64,000 nucleotides of DNA from Flavobacterium cerinum (GCF_004028155.1 NZ_SBII01000003.1:62001-126000), one strand, 5' to 3'. Shown: positions 24,534 to 32,854, numbered from the stretch's first letter. Made by a program: numbers and translations. Notes: a model not told the origin generated them from the letters alone.

Positions 24534-26105
24534 ATGAAGAAAGTCAGTTTAATTATTATAATGGTTTTTGGCTGCCTAATTGCCACTGTTTCCTGCAAGA
24601 AGGATAAAAAAGGAATGGCCTCCGGCATTCAGGTGCATAGTCATGTGGATGAAAGTGTAGCCTTGGACACCACAAAAATTGCTCCCTTTTTTGCGAGCCA
24701 TCCTGATCTGAAAGAATTTGAAAAAGATGTACGCCAGCTGTACAAAAAACACAATCATTATGTATGGTTTGATAAAAGAGGACTTATAGAACTTGCTGAT
24801 GTACTGCACAATAAGATCGGCCAGATTGATGATGAAGGCTTAAAATTAAAAGTTCCTTATAAAGAGGAGCTGAATACTGTTTTTGATACTGCCGATAAGC
24901 CTAATATGGACGCCGAGCTTCTTATAAGCTCAATGTACTTATATTATACTAAAAAAGTATTTGAAGGACTGGACACCAAAGTCAGCCAGGAAACCGGCTG
25001 GTTCCTGCCGCGTGAAAAAGTAGACTACGTTGCCTATTTAGATACGCTTATGAAAGACCCTAAGCTTATCAAAGAAAACACTAAAGATCTTTTTAGCCAA
25101 TATTATAAACTGCGTAAAGGTTTACAGAAGTACCGCGAGATCGAGAAAAACGGCGGTTGGGACACTATTGCCCTGGGTGAAGGGATCAAGGCACTAAAAG
25201 AAGGGGATTCGGGAACAGCCGTTAAGCAGCTGCGTACCCGCCTTGTGAAAGAAGGATATGTTAAAAGCGATTCCGAAAAGGAGGTTTTTGATGCCGATCT
25301 TACTAACGGATTAAAACTATATGAGGAAAAACATAACCGTACTTATAACGGAAAGGTTACTCCGTCTCTGATAAAAGAGCTTAATATCTCTGTAGGCGAC
25401 CGTATCAGGACGATCACCGTAAACATGGAACGCTGCCGATGGATATCGCCTGAAATGGATAAAGCTCCGGAGGTTATTGCTGTTAATATCCCATCATACC
25501 GACTGGTTTATTTTAAAGAAGGTAAACCGTTCTTTACGTCCAGGGTTGTGGTTGGAAAAGACCTTAACAAAACGGTAGTTTTCAGTGGGATGATGAGCTA
25601 CCTTAACTTTGCTCCCTATTGGAATGTGCCTACCAGTATACTAAATAAGGAAATTAAGCCTGCTATTGCCAAGAATCCTAATTACCTGGCACAGCACAAC
25701 ATGGAATGGTATAAAGGGCGTGTAAGACAAAAACCTGGAGGTAATAACTCTTTAGGAAAAGTAAAATTCATGTTCCCTAACACAAATAACATCTACCTGC
25801 ACGATACACCTGCAAAAAGCCTGTTCAACAGAGACGAAAGAGCGTTCAGCCACGGCTGCGTGCGTGTAGAAAAAGCTCGTGACTTAGCTATAATGATCAC
25901 CAAAAAAGATGGCAACTGGAGCGAAAGTAAAGTAGATAAAGCCATGAATGCGGGGAAAGAAAGTACCTATGTACTGAAAAAGAAAATACCGGTATACATT
26001 GCCTACTTTACCGCCTGGGCTGATGATGACGGTAACATTGCCTTTTTTGATGATGTATATAACCGAGATGGAAGATTAGCGAATTTGCTTTATGCTGCTA
26101 ATTAG
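24534..26105 (+). CDS. L,D-transpeptidase lipoprotein (YcbB-like)
   Basis: A 523-residue peptidoglycan cross-linking enzyme. It has a lipoprotein signal ending in VSC (Cys21), a substrate-like domain in the N-terminal half, a peptidoglycan-binding segment around 225-285 (LKEGDSGTAVKQLRTRLVKEGYV region), and a YkuD catalytic domain with AFSHGCVRVEKARDLA, where His440 and Cys442 form the active site. The length and the insert between binding and catalytic domains are as in LdtD/YcbB. It ends in the terminator at 26132-26174. Confidence 0.88.
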   Translation: MKKVSLIIIMVFGCLIATVSCKKDKKGMASGIQVHSHVDESVALDTTKIAPFFASHPDLKEFEKDVRQLYKKHNHYVWFDKRGLIELADVLHNKIGQIDDEGLKLKVPYKEELNTVFDTADKPNMDAELLISSMYLYYTKKVFEGLDTKVSQETGWFLPREKVDYVAYLDTLMKDPKLIKENTKDLFSQYYKLRKGLQKYREIEKNGGWDTIALGEGIKALKEGDSGTAVKQLRTRLVKEGYVKSDSEKEVFDADLTNGLKLYEEKHNRTYNGKVTPSLIKELNISVGDRIRTITVNMERCRWISPEMDKAPEVIAVNIPSYRLVYFKEGKPFFTSRVVVGKDLNKTVVFSGMMSYLNFAPYWNVPTSILNKEIKPAIAKNPNYLAQHNMEWYKGRVRQKPGGNNSLGKVKFMFPNTNNIYLHDTPAKSLFNRDERAFSHGCVRVEKARDLAIMITKKDGNWSESKVDKAMNAGKESTYVLKKKIPVYIAYFTAWADDDGNIAFFDDVYNRDGRLANLLYAAN

Positions 26106-26131
26106 ATAAGAAGGAGATAAATACGATACTA

Positions 26132-26174
26132 AAAAAGGTTCGATCAGAAAAAAATATCCTGATCGAACCTTTTC
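26132..26174. terminator. terminator between the two cell-wall genes
   Basis: AAAAAGGTTCGATCAG and its complement CTGATCGAACCTTTT, with an A-rich loop of about 12 nt. The flanks suit both directions. Confidence 0.85.
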
Positions 26175-26194
26175 ATTTATAATGTTTTGGCAAT

Positions 26195-26725
26195 TTATTT
26201 ACTCAAAACATCTATGCCTTTATAGAATCGTTTTGTATATTGATCTGAACCCAATTCACTGATTATTACTGCCATTTCTTTACCTGATGAAGAATGGATG
26301 AATTTTGATTTCATTCCGTTGGCTTCACATATAATCCCCACATGTCCTACTGACTTATTATCACGATAGCCGTAAAAAATAAGTATATCACCTATCTTAA
26401 AATCTTCGGGTTTTAGCTTCTTCCCTATTTTTCCAAATCCGGAGGAACTGCGCGGCAGGTTGATATTAAAGTTCTTGTATACAAAATTGACAAACCCTGA
26501 ACAGTCGAAACCTGTTTTAGGATCGCCTCCGGCATAGCAATATTTTGTGCCCATATATTTTTTGGCAAATGCTATGATCTCTTCACGATTGACCTGCTGC
26601 TGTTTTGTACTATCAACCACAACAGTTTCTTTTACCGGAGAAATTGATTTGCTTTTATGCTGATTACAAAACACAAAAAATGAAGCCATTAAAGCAAATA
26701 ATAAAGGACTTTTGTAAAATTTCAT
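26195..26725 (-). CDS. NlpC/P60 family lipoprotein peptidase
   Basis: A 176-residue cell-wall peptidase. The N-terminus is a lipoprotein signal (SFFVFC, Cys20). The catalytic domain starts near residue 50, with the nucleophile Cys75 in TGFDCSGFVNFVYKNF and the catalytic His in KSVGHVGII. It probably cleaves peptidoglycan stem peptides in the periplasm. It is convergent with the L,D-transpeptidase gene, with a shared terminator. Confidence 0.9.
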   Translation of the reverse strand: MKFYKSPLLFALMASFFVFCNQHKSKSISPVKETVVVDSTKQQQVNREEIIAFAKKYMGTKYCYAGGDPKTGFDCSGFVNFVYKNFNINLPRSSSGFGKIGKKLKPEDFKIGDILIFYGYRDNKSVGHVGIICEANGMKSKFIHSSSGKEMAVIISELGSDQYTKRFYKGIDVLSK

Positions 26726-26812
26726 ACTCTGGATTTATAAAAGTCAATTTACGAATTAATTGCAAAGGCAAAGTTGAGTCAAACATAAGCTTATCATAAA
26801 ACTCACATGCAA

Positions 26813-26992
26813 TTATAAATTAGACAATTTCCATAACCTATATAATAACATTAAACTGCCACCTATAATAAAGAACAGAGAATATTTTTTTACATCTGCA
26901 AATTTGTTTTTTTCAGTTGGAAACCTAATTAAAACACCAACAATTATTAAACAAGCAGGAGTAAACAAATTAATATAACTATCAGAATTCAT
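26813..26992 (-). CDS. small membrane protein
   Basis: A 59-residue protein from the ATG at 26992 (starts MNSDSYINLFTPACLII), with two predicted helices. The ATG lies one base after the stop of the preceding 68-residue gene, so the two are translationally coupled. A longer reading from 27022 would overlap the upstream gene and is less likely. No family recognised. Confidence 0.55.
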   Translation of the reverse strand: MNSDSYINLFTPACLIIVGVLIRFPTEKNKFADVKKYSLFFIIGGSLMLLYRLWKLSNL

Positions 26993-26993
26993 A

Positions 26994-27200
26994 CTAATTA
27001 AATGATTTATAAAAATAAACAATTGATGATATTACTGATGCTATGATAAGCATCCAATCTTTCCAAACCTCAATTTTTGTTAATTGCTTAGAGGCAGGTG
27101 TATTAATCTTTTTTAACTTTAACCAACTCCTATGTAAGAGATAGTACAAAACTGCAGCAAATAGAAGTAAAACAGCCAAAATTAAATTTTTCACATCCAT
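26994..27200 (-). CDS. small membrane protein
   Basis: A 68-residue protein with an N-terminal helix (LILAVLLLFAAVLYYLLH) and a C-terminal helix (WMLIIASVISSIVYFY). It is paired with the next small membrane gene. Base composition is lower in GC than the surrounding genes, which suggests an accessory origin. No family recognised. Confidence 0.55.
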   Translation of the reverse strand: MDVKNLILAVLLLFAAVLYYLLHRSWLKLKKINTPASKQLTKIEVWKDWMLIIASVISSIVYFYKSFN

Positions 27201-27295
27201 ATTAATCTTCTTCTTTCTGTAAATTATAGACTAAGTTTCATACTAATTTTCGGTCGTTCAAAAGTAAAATAATTCTACTTGTATTCAGTGAAAAT

Positions 27296-27329
27296 AAAAA
27301 GCCGCTTGTTATATAACAAGCGGCTTTTT
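27296..27329. terminator. terminator copy 1
   Basis: AAAAAGCCGCTTGTT, a 4-nt loop, and its perfect complement ending in T5. Nearly identical to the terminator at 28047-28080; they differ in one loop base. Confidence 0.85.
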
Positions 27330-27419
27330 AATGCTATGTATTAACCTCCTACCATTTTGTGCACTGTAAAATACTTGTGTCAACGAAAAGCCTAATCTGA
27401 TACCTTACTTTTTTTATTA

Positions 27420-27908
27420 TTATTCAAATCCAGGATATACAAAATCATATTCCCCATGTAGCATCCTATAGACAATACTGTCTGGAGGTATTATACTGCC
27501 TACTTCTGCATATCTATTTTTATCTTTTAATTTCCCCACATGATTGAAACTTTCATTAATCTTCCATACATACCAATCATGTGATATTTTTATTTCAGGT
27601 TTACCATGATCTGTACTTGTTTTGAAAATAACATTTATTTTTTCTATAAAATTTAAATTCCCTATTCTTTCCCATATTTTCAATTTTAACCCAAATTGTA
27701 TTACACAGTGTGCATAAAAATCTATGTCATCATTTATAATATCTATCAAATCAGAATCAACATTAATAGGGTATTGAGTCTTGAATACTCTAATTACTTC
27801 ACTATTCAATTGTGTAATATCATTGGCTACGTATTGAAAATATTTTTTATAATTATTATCAATTTGAGATGAAAAAACATCTCCGATTTTTAGGTTTTCT
27901 TTAGTCAT
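27420..27908 (-). CDS. hypothetical, possible immunity-type protein
   Basis: A 162-residue soluble protein with low GC. It opens KIGDVFSSQIDNNYKKYFQYVAND, which recalls the start of Imm26-type immunity proteins (a GD.F..p...g.y...q), but the match is weak. The rest has aromatic-rich strands and the motif HDWYVWKINE. No toxin gene is visible next to it. It is flanked by two almost identical terminators, so it looks inserted. Confidence 0.5.
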   Translation of the reverse strand: MTKENLKIGDVFSSQIDNNYKKYFQYVANDITQLNSEVIRVFKTQYPINVDSDLIDIINDDIDFYAHCVIQFGLKLKIWERIGNLNFIEKINVIFKTSTDHGKPEIKISHDWYVWKINESFNHVGKLKDKNRYAEVGSIIPPDSIVYRMLHGEYDFVYPGFE

Positions 27909-28046
27909 ATAATAAGTTTTTATCTTTCAAATTATCAAAAGTAATAGCTTCATTCTTTATTGTTAAATATATATAGAAAAAGATTTTCATCCCATTTATA
28001 TATCTCATTATCATTTAATCAAAAATAATAAATGATATTTTAATAT

Positions 28047-28080
28047 AAAAAGCCGCTTGTTATACAACAAGCGGCTTTTT
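28047..28080. terminator. terminator copy 2
   Basis: AAAAAGCCGCTTGTT, loop ATAC, and its complement with T5. It is the expected terminator of the leftward VOC-family gene that ends at 28123. Confidence 0.85.
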
Positions 28081-28122
28081 CAAACTACCCCAAACCATTT
28101 ATAATAAGCACCAAAATTTGAT

Positions 28123-28710
28123 TTATTTACCTTTTCTCTTAAAAGGCCCCTGCGGAGCGATCAATTCAAGGTTTGTACCGTCCGGATCCTGGAAGTAGGC
28201 TACTACAGTTCCGAAACCGGATTTAAGTCCGTCTTCTTTTTCAAAAATGATAGGCTCGCCTTCGGGCTCAATACCTATTGCTTTCAGCCTTTTTAATGCG
28301 GCATCCATATCATCAACTTCAAAACAAAGGTGCATCGCACTTATCTGGTTATTTTTATAAGATGCCTTTGAAGGTACAGGCTCTACATATTCCAGAATAT
28401 CGATATTAAGATTGTTGAGCTGTAAGTTGGCATACTTGATAAGTGTTTTATCCAGTCCCTGAACACGCGCCATACGCGATCCCCCGATCTCATCTACATT
28501 CGATACTTTTGTTCCGGTTAAAGCTTCATAAAAAACAATCGACTTTTCCAGGTTTGCTACCGTGATACCAACATGGTTTACACGGTTAAAACCTCCTTTA
28601 TTAGCTGTTTCCATACCCTTTGATTTTTTTGTTTGAGAAAAAACGGGCGAAGTATATGCAACAAGCATAATAACCGTTCCCACTAAAGTTAACCAATTTT
28701 TATTTCTCAT
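28123..28710 (-). CDS. exported VOC (glyoxalase-fold) protein
   Basis: A 195-residue protein with an N-terminal signal peptide (MRNKNWLTLVGTVIMLVAY...SPVFSQ) and one vicinal-oxygen-chelate domain (about 40-190). Metal-binding candidates are His in RVNHVGITV, His in SAMHLCFEV and Glu in DGTNLELIAPQ. The domain is commonly found in lyases and dioxygenases; the substrate is unknown. It is the last gene of the leftward redox operon and follows the aldo/keto reductase by two bases. Confidence 0.85.
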   Translation of the reverse strand: MRNKNWLTLVGTVIMLVAYTSPVFSQTKKSKGMETANKGGFNRVNHVGITVANLEKSIVFYEALTGTKVSNVDEIGGSRMARVQGLDKTLIKYANLQLNNLNIDILEYVEPVPSKASYKNNQISAMHLCFEVDDMDAALKRLKAIGIEPEGEPIIFEKEDGLKSGFGTVVAYFQDPDGTNLELIAPQGPFKRKGK

Positions 28711-28712
28711 AC

Positions 28713-29696
28713 TTATATTTTTGATACTTGTGCAGTAATGAACTGAAGTTCTGCATCGGTAAGATTGATGTCCATTGCTTTTGCATTATCTATAGCCTGT
28801 GCGGCATTTCTTGCTCCGGCAAGCACTACCGTAATACCCGGCTGTAACGATGTCCAACGCAGTACCAGTTGTGATAATGAAGCGTTTTTAGCTACTGCAA
28901 TCGGCTCAATAGCATCAAGTAGTGCTTTTACTTTTTCGACACCAAACTGCCCGAAATAACCATTTCTATGATCGTTTTCTTTCAGTTTTGCCTCTTTAAA
29001 GTATTTACCAGTAAGCAAACCTCTTTCCATTGGGCTGTAAGCAATGATTCCCATATTGTTTTCCAATACATAAGGCACTACATCTTTTTCTATAACCCTG
29101 TTAAGCATACTGTAAGACACCTGGTTGGAAGCCAATTTTATAGTTTTAGCAGCTTCGGTTAACTGGGCCGCATCATAGTTACATACCCCTGCTGCCCTTA
29201 TTTTTCCTTGTTTGATCAGGTCGTCCATAGCAAGCATGGTTTCCTCAATTGGCGTAGTGGCATCCGGCCAATGCACCTGAAGCAGATCAATATAATCGGT
29301 ACCCAAACGGCTAAGGCTTTCTTCTACTTCTTTAATGATATTTGCTTTCGAGTTGAACTTGTAAATTGGATAGGTAGCTCCGTTATCTTCGGCATTAAAA
29401 AAGAATTCGCCTTTTCCTTTATTACTGCCATCCCAAACCAATCCGAATTTATTCAGCAATTGGATCTTATCACGGCTTTTCCCTTTTATAGCTTCACCAA
29501 TAAGTTCTTCGCTTCTGCCAAGTCCGTAAAAAGGTGCTGTATCCAGCGAGGTTACACCGTTATCCAGTGAAGCATGTATTGCATTTATGGAATCCTGTTT
29601 TTCATTTCCGCCCCATAGTGTTCCGCCAATAGCAAATGCACCATACGTTATCGTTGATAGTTCTAAACCTGATTCTCCTAATTTCCTGTATTCCAT
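28713..29696 (-). CDS. aldo/keto reductase
   Basis: A 327-residue NAD(P)H-dependent reductase. Catalytic residues are visible: Asp and Tyr in SLDTAPFYGLG, Lys in QLLNKFGLVW and His in LLQVHWPDA. The cofactor-binding end (VVLAGARNAAQAIDNAKAM) is intact. It lies in an operon with mdaB, an ABM monooxygenase and a VOC protein, which suggests reactive carbonyl or quinone detoxification. Confidence 0.88.
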   Translation of the reverse strand: MEYRKLGESGLELSTITYGAFAIGGTLWGGNEKQDSINAIHASLDNGVTSLDTAPFYGLGRSEELIGEAIKGKSRDKIQLLNKFGLVWDGSNKGKGEFFFNAEDNGATYPIYKFNSKANIIKEVEESLSRLGTDYIDLLQVHWPDATTPIEETMLAMDDLIKQGKIRAAGVCNYDAAQLTEAAKTIKLASNQVSYSMLNRVIEKDVVPYVLENNMGIIAYSPMERGLLTGKYFKEAKLKENDHRNGYFGQFGVEKVKALLDAIEPIAVAKNASLSQLVLRWTSLQPGITVVLAGARNAAQAIDNAKAMDINLTDAELQFITAQVSKI

Positions 29697-29702
29697 TATT
29701 AT

Positions 29703-29993
29703 TTATTTTATTCTGTTCATAATATATATTGCCGGTGTTTCTAACAGAATTGTTTTTGATGCTTCTTTAAATTTAAGCACATGAAGACTGTTGTTATGAA
29801 CATCGAAGCTTGCGCTGTCTCTCCATATTTCATGGAAGATAAACACGTTGGGTTCATCTATATCCTGATGCAGGTCATACTGCAGGCAGGCTTCTTCTTT
29901 ATTCGATTCGACAGCCAGTTCCTCAAGAATGGCTTTCATTTCGTCTGCCTTATTGGGCAGGCTTTTTATAACTGCGGTGATATTAGTATGCAT
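29703..29993 (-). CDS. ABM-domain putative quinol monooxygenase
   Basis: A 96-residue dimeric ferredoxin-fold protein of the antibiotic biosynthesis monooxygenase (YgiN-like) family. Typical elements are AVIKSLPNKADEMKAILEELA, QYDLHQDIDEPNVFIFHEIW and a C-terminal HVLKFKE. E. coli YgiN pairs with MdaB in a quinol redox cycle, and here the gene directly overlaps mdaB (11 nt), which strongly supports that pairing. Confidence 0.85.
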   Translation of the reverse strand: MHTNITAVIKSLPNKADEMKAILEELAVESNKEEACLQYDLHQDIDEPNVFIFHEIWRDSASFDVHNNSLHVLKFKEASKTILLETPAIYIMNRIK

Positions 29994-30588
29994 ATTCTTT
30001 GATAAAAACGTTTTCTAAATGTTCTCTGTATAGTTTCAGATCGCGGGGTATATCAGCATTTTTTTCGATATCATGAAAATGAATACCCGGCAGGGGTTTC
30101 ATCCCCGTAAAGGCATTCATTCTATGGAAACCGAATAACGGTCCATCGTCTACGCTTTTCTCGTTAAAGAACTCTCCCGGAAGCGTAAAGGCTTCTTTAG
30201 GTGCATTCCATGAGGTAGTAAGCATGTATTTTTTTCCGTGCAGCATTCCGCCGGTTCCGTAGTTAATCGCCGGGGTTGCAGCCGAACGCCCGTCACTATG
30301 ATAAATACCTTTGGCATGACCTTCGGTAAATACCACATCTATGTATTGCTTAAAACCATGAGGTAACTGGAACCACCATATCGGTGTATGGTAAATAACA
30401 ACATCTGCCCATACATATTTTTCAACCTCTTCGGCAGGATTATAGGCTTCGTTAATATTGGTTGTCTTTACTTCAAAACTTTCATTTTCAGTAAAAAAGG
30501 AAATTGTTTCACGGGTTACAGTATCGTTGAACTTTCCGCCCGAATGGCCAAAATTCTGACCGCCATTAATGATGAATATCTTTGTCAT
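29983..30588 (-). CDS. mdaB: NADPH:quinone oxidoreductase MdaB-like
   Basis: A 201-residue flavodoxin-fold FAD enzyme. It starts MTKIFIINGGQNFGHSGGKFND and contains DVVIYHTPIWWFQLPHGFKQYID, which is diagnostic of MdaB, and GTGGMLHGKKYMLTTSWNAP. The ATG at 30588 fits the family start; a longer reading from 30615 adds non-homologous residues. First gene of an operon divergent from a LysR-type regulator. Confidence 0.9.
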   Translation of the reverse strand: MTKIFIINGGQNFGHSGGKFNDTVTRETISFFTENESFEVKTTNINEAYNPAEEVEKYVWADVVIYHTPIWWFQLPHGFKQYIDVVFTEGHAKGIYHSDGRSAATPAINYGTGGMLHGKKYMLTTSWNAPKEAFTLPGEFFNEKSVDDGPLFGFHRMNAFTGMKPLPGIHFHDIEKNADIPRDLKLYREHLENVFIKEYAY

Positions 30589-30612
30589 AATTATATCTCT
30601 AAATTGATAGTA

Positions 30613-30620
30613 CAAAGATA
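30613..30620 (-). promoter_or_regulatory. -7 promoter element for the mdaB operon
   Basis: Reads TATCTTTG on the minus strand, a perfect TAnnTTTG match, 24 nt before the mdaB ATG. Confidence 0.55.
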
Positions 30621-30629
30621 TTACAGGCT

Positions 30630-30684
30630 TATCTATTATTAAAATAACATAATTTATACCTTTGTATCATAATTATAATAGATA
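30630..30684. promoter_or_regulatory. inverted repeats flanking the lysR promoter
   Basis: TATCTATTAT at 30630-30639 and its exact complement ATAATAGATA at 30675-30684, 35 nt apart. They bracket the lysR -7 box at 30657-30664, so they are probable regulator-binding half sites for this divergent pair. Confidence 0.5.
30657..30664 (+). promoter_or_regulatory. -7 promoter element for the LysR gene
   Basis: TACCTTTG, a perfect TAnnTTTG match, 25 nt before the ATG. Confidence 0.55.
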
Positions 30685-30689
30685 GAGTT

Positions 30690-31592
30690 ATGGTAAACTT
30701 AGAATGGTACCGCACATTTAAGGCTATTTACAAGACCGGAACACTTACAGGAGCTGCCCAGGAGCTGTTTATTTCTCAGCCCGGAGTGAGCCTGCATTTG
30801 AGTTCGCTGGAAAATTATACAGGTTATAAACTTTTTGACCGTACTGGCAGGCGCATGACTCCTACCGAACGCGGTAAGGTGCTTTACAACTTTATTACCG
30901 AAGCATTAACCAAACTGGAAGAAGCCGAGAAGAATTTTCAGCGGAGTACCGAAAAACATACACCAACCATAAGTGTGGGCATGTGTTTTGAAACGTTCCA
31001 GATCACGTTAGAGCCTTATATTTCGTCACTCCCTTTCAATGTTATCATACAATTTGGTGAATACCCGGAAATGGTAAGCAATCTCGAAAAAGGTATTCTT
31101 GATATTATCATTACGCCGCAAATGGTTATTGGTGCTGCAGTAGAATATGAAGCTTTTTCGCAGGAAACTATTGTAGTTGTGGGCGGTAATCAAACCGATA
31201 TTGATGCTTTTAATACGGTAAAAGCACAGAATAATCCTGAAGCTACTGAAGATTGGCTAAAACAGCAAAAATGGTATGGAACTACGGGCGATATGGAACA
31301 CCTGCGCCGTTTTTGGCAGCTCAATTTTAATAAGTACCCGGATTTCAGGCCGAATTACATCGTACCCAACCTGAACTCTATTGTGCGCTGCCTTGGCAGT
31401 GGTATTGGATTAGCTGTTATACCCGATTTTTTATGCCGCCGAGAAATTGATGCCGGACTCATACAACTGGTTTGGGAAGGCGAACCGAAGCTTACCAATA
31501 CCCTGCACTTTGCTACACGTAAAAAAACCATTTATGCCGATGAAATAGCACACATAAAAAAAATATTCAGGGAAGTGATGGTTGTAAACTAA
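30690..31592 (+). CDS. LysR-family transcriptional regulator
   Basis: A 300-residue regulator with an N-terminal helix-turn-helix (2-60, GTLTGAAQELFISQPGVSLHL) and a periplasmic-binding-protein-like effector domain (about 88-295). It is divergent from the mdaB operon, with a 101-nt shared promoter region containing a candidate operator. Regulation of mdaB by a redox or quinone signal is inferred. It overlaps the stop of the convergent HxlR gene by four bases. Confidence 0.9.
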   Translation: MVNLEWYRTFKAIYKTGTLTGAAQELFISQPGVSLHLSSLENYTGYKLFDRTGRRMTPTERGKVLYNFITEALTKLEEAEKNFQRSTEKHTPTISVGMCFETFQITLEPYISSLPFNVIIQFGEYPEMVSNLEKGILDIIITPQMVIGAAVEYEAFSQETIVVVGGNQTDIDAFNTVKAQNNPEATEDWLKQQKWYGTTGDMEHLRRFWQLNFNKYPDFRPNYIVPNLNSIVRCLGSGIGLAVIPDFLCRREIDAGLIQLVWEGEPKLTNTLHFATRKKTIYADEIAHIKKIFREVMVVN

Positions 31593-31939
31593 GCGCTTAC
31601 AACTTTTTCTTTTACGATATCCCTGTTCTTATTACCCCATTTGTCGAGCATTTCAATAATGGGTAGTATGCTCTGACCTAAAGGTGTCAAATAATATTCG
31701 ACCTTTAGCGGCAGTCCCGGATGTACTTTTTTAAAGACAACACCATGCTCATCCAATTCACGCAGCTGCATATCGAGAACACGTGGAGTAGCTTCCATTA
31801 TTTCTCTATGAATTTCGCTTGGACGGTTATACCCTCTGTTTATAGCATCAATAATGCAGAATTTCCATTTGGCTCCAAATATTTTCATAGCTACAATTGT
31901 ACCGCATTCCAGGTCCTGAGGTGTTTTTCTTTCGTACAT
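31589..31939 (-). CDS. HxlR-family transcriptional regulator
   Basis: A 116-residue winged-helix regulator starting MYERKTPQDLECGTIVAMKI. It contains GAKWKFCIIDAINRGYNRPSEI and RVLDMQLRELDEHGVVFKKV, the hallmark of HxlR. An open frame reaches to 32134 but the extra 65 residues are not family-like and would cover the operators. The cysteine in the N-terminal region (DLEC) is the position used for electrophile sensing in relatives such as YodB. It is divergent from the DUF2306 gene. Confidence 0.88.
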   Translation of the reverse strand: MYERKTPQDLECGTIVAMKIFGAKWKFCIIDAINRGYNRPSEIHREIMEATPRVLDMQLRELDEHGVVFKKVHPGLPLKVEYYLTPLGQSILPIIEMLDKWGNKNRDIVKEKVVSA

Positions 31940-31997
31940 AGGATAATTTTTACAGTCAAATTTAAATGAAAACTTTGTAACAACCTGTAAACCTGCA

Positions 31998-32017
31998 TAC
32001 CGAAAAATTATTCGGTA
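31998..32017. promoter_or_regulatory. operator palindrome 1 for HxlR
   Basis: TACCGAAAAATTATTCGGTA has perfect 7-bp arms and a 6-nt spacer. It lies 59 nt upstream of the HxlR ATG and is followed by a second palindrome of the same design. Confidence 0.65.
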
Positions 32018-32018
32018 C

Positions 32019-32034
32019 CCGAATAGTTTTTCGG
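32019..32034. promoter_or_regulatory. operator palindrome 2 for HxlR
   Basis: CCGAATAGTTTTTCGG has 5-bp arms and the same 6-nt spacer as palindrome 1. The centres are 19 nt apart, about two turns of DNA. Confidence 0.6.
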
Positions 32035-32092
32035 TTATTGTTTTTACTGTTTTATGTGAACAATTTTGCAATAGCAATTTAAAATATAAAAC

Positions 32093-32704
32093 ATGAAAAA
32101 TACCACTATAACAAAGAACCTTAAGCTTATACACGGAGCATTTATACTACTTATCGCCATATTTTTTATTTACGAAAACAGGCGATTTTATCTGTTAACC
32201 CCCGAAGCTTTAGGGAAATATATTGATGTAAAATGGGTAATCGTTTCGCATATTTTCTTCGGATCTCTGGCGTTACTTTCGGGACCATTCCTACTTTGGG
32301 AATATTTCAGGAACCGTTTTCTGAAAACACACCGCCTGTTGGGAAAAGTCTATGTTATTGCGATACTTATCTCGGGACTTGGAGCTTTATACCTAACCTT
32401 TACAACCGGACTCGAAGTTAACCTTCCTTATTCTTTTGCCTTACAAATCCAGATTCTTGTATGGCTCATCTCAACAGGATTTGCCTATTGGGCTGTGCGA
32501 AAACGCAAAATGGTACAGCACAAAGAATGGATGGCAAGAAGTTATATTGTTACCCTTGCTTTTTTAGCACAAGCGATGCTTTTTAAGATGCCGTTTATTA
32601 TAGCTTTAGGTTTTGCCGAGTTTTTCCCTACCGTAGTTTGGTTATCATGGTCGGTACCACTTTTTTTATATCAATTCGATCTAAGCAGACAGCAAAAAAA
32701 ATAA
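32093..32704 (+). CDS. DUF2306 membrane protein
   Basis: A 203-residue integral membrane protein with about six helices. Features match DUF2306: HIFFGSLALLSGPFLLWEYF, RFLKTHRLLGKVYVIAIL and MVQHKEWMARSYIVTLAF with conserved His residues. Function unknown; the His pattern hints at heme or quinone handling. It faces the HxlR gene across the two palindromes and is a likely target of that repressor. Confidence 0.8.
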   Translation: MKNTTITKNLKLIHGAFILLIAIFFIYENRRFYLLTPEALGKYIDVKWVIVSHIFFGSLALLSGPFLLWEYFRNRFLKTHRLLGKVYVIAILISGLGALYLTFTTGLEVNLPYSFALQIQILVWLISTGFAYWAVRKRKMVQHKEWMARSYIVTLAFLAQAMLFKMPFIIALGFAEFFPTVVWLSWSVPLFLYQFDLSRQQKK

Positions 32705-32737
32705 TCGTAAAACCTGTATTTCAAATATGAAAACCGT

Positions 32738-32772
32738 AATGTTCCACATGAATATACTAAAAGTGGAACATT
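32738..32772. promoter_or_regulatory. inverted repeat upstream of HipA-like gene
   Basis: AATGTTCCAC at 32738-32747 and GTGGAACATT at 32763-32772 form perfect 10-bp arms around 15 nt. There is no T-run after it, so it is probably an operator, not a terminator. Confidence 0.5.
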
Positions 32773-32827
32773 GGGATTTAATGCGATATAAACTACTAAC
32801 AATAAACATGTTAGATCTTTTCTATTT

Positions 32828-32854
32828 TCCACATCAAAATGTACACAAAGTGGA
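32828..32854. promoter_or_regulatory. second TCCAC/GTGGA repeat upstream of HipA-like gene
   Basis: TCCAC at 32828-32832 and GTGGA at 32850-32854, spacer 17 nt. Like the first repeat, it reads TTCCACAT... into ...AAAGTGGA, so the two sites look related. Confidence 0.4.

Noticed and set aside
31940-32134. N-terminal extension of the HxlR regulator
   Set aside because: The 65 extra residues are not family-like and would put the tandem palindromes inside the coding region; the ATG at 31939 is the normal start.
32738-32772. Terminator after the DUF2306 gene
   Set aside because: The stem is perfect but has no T-run on either side; an operator is more likely.
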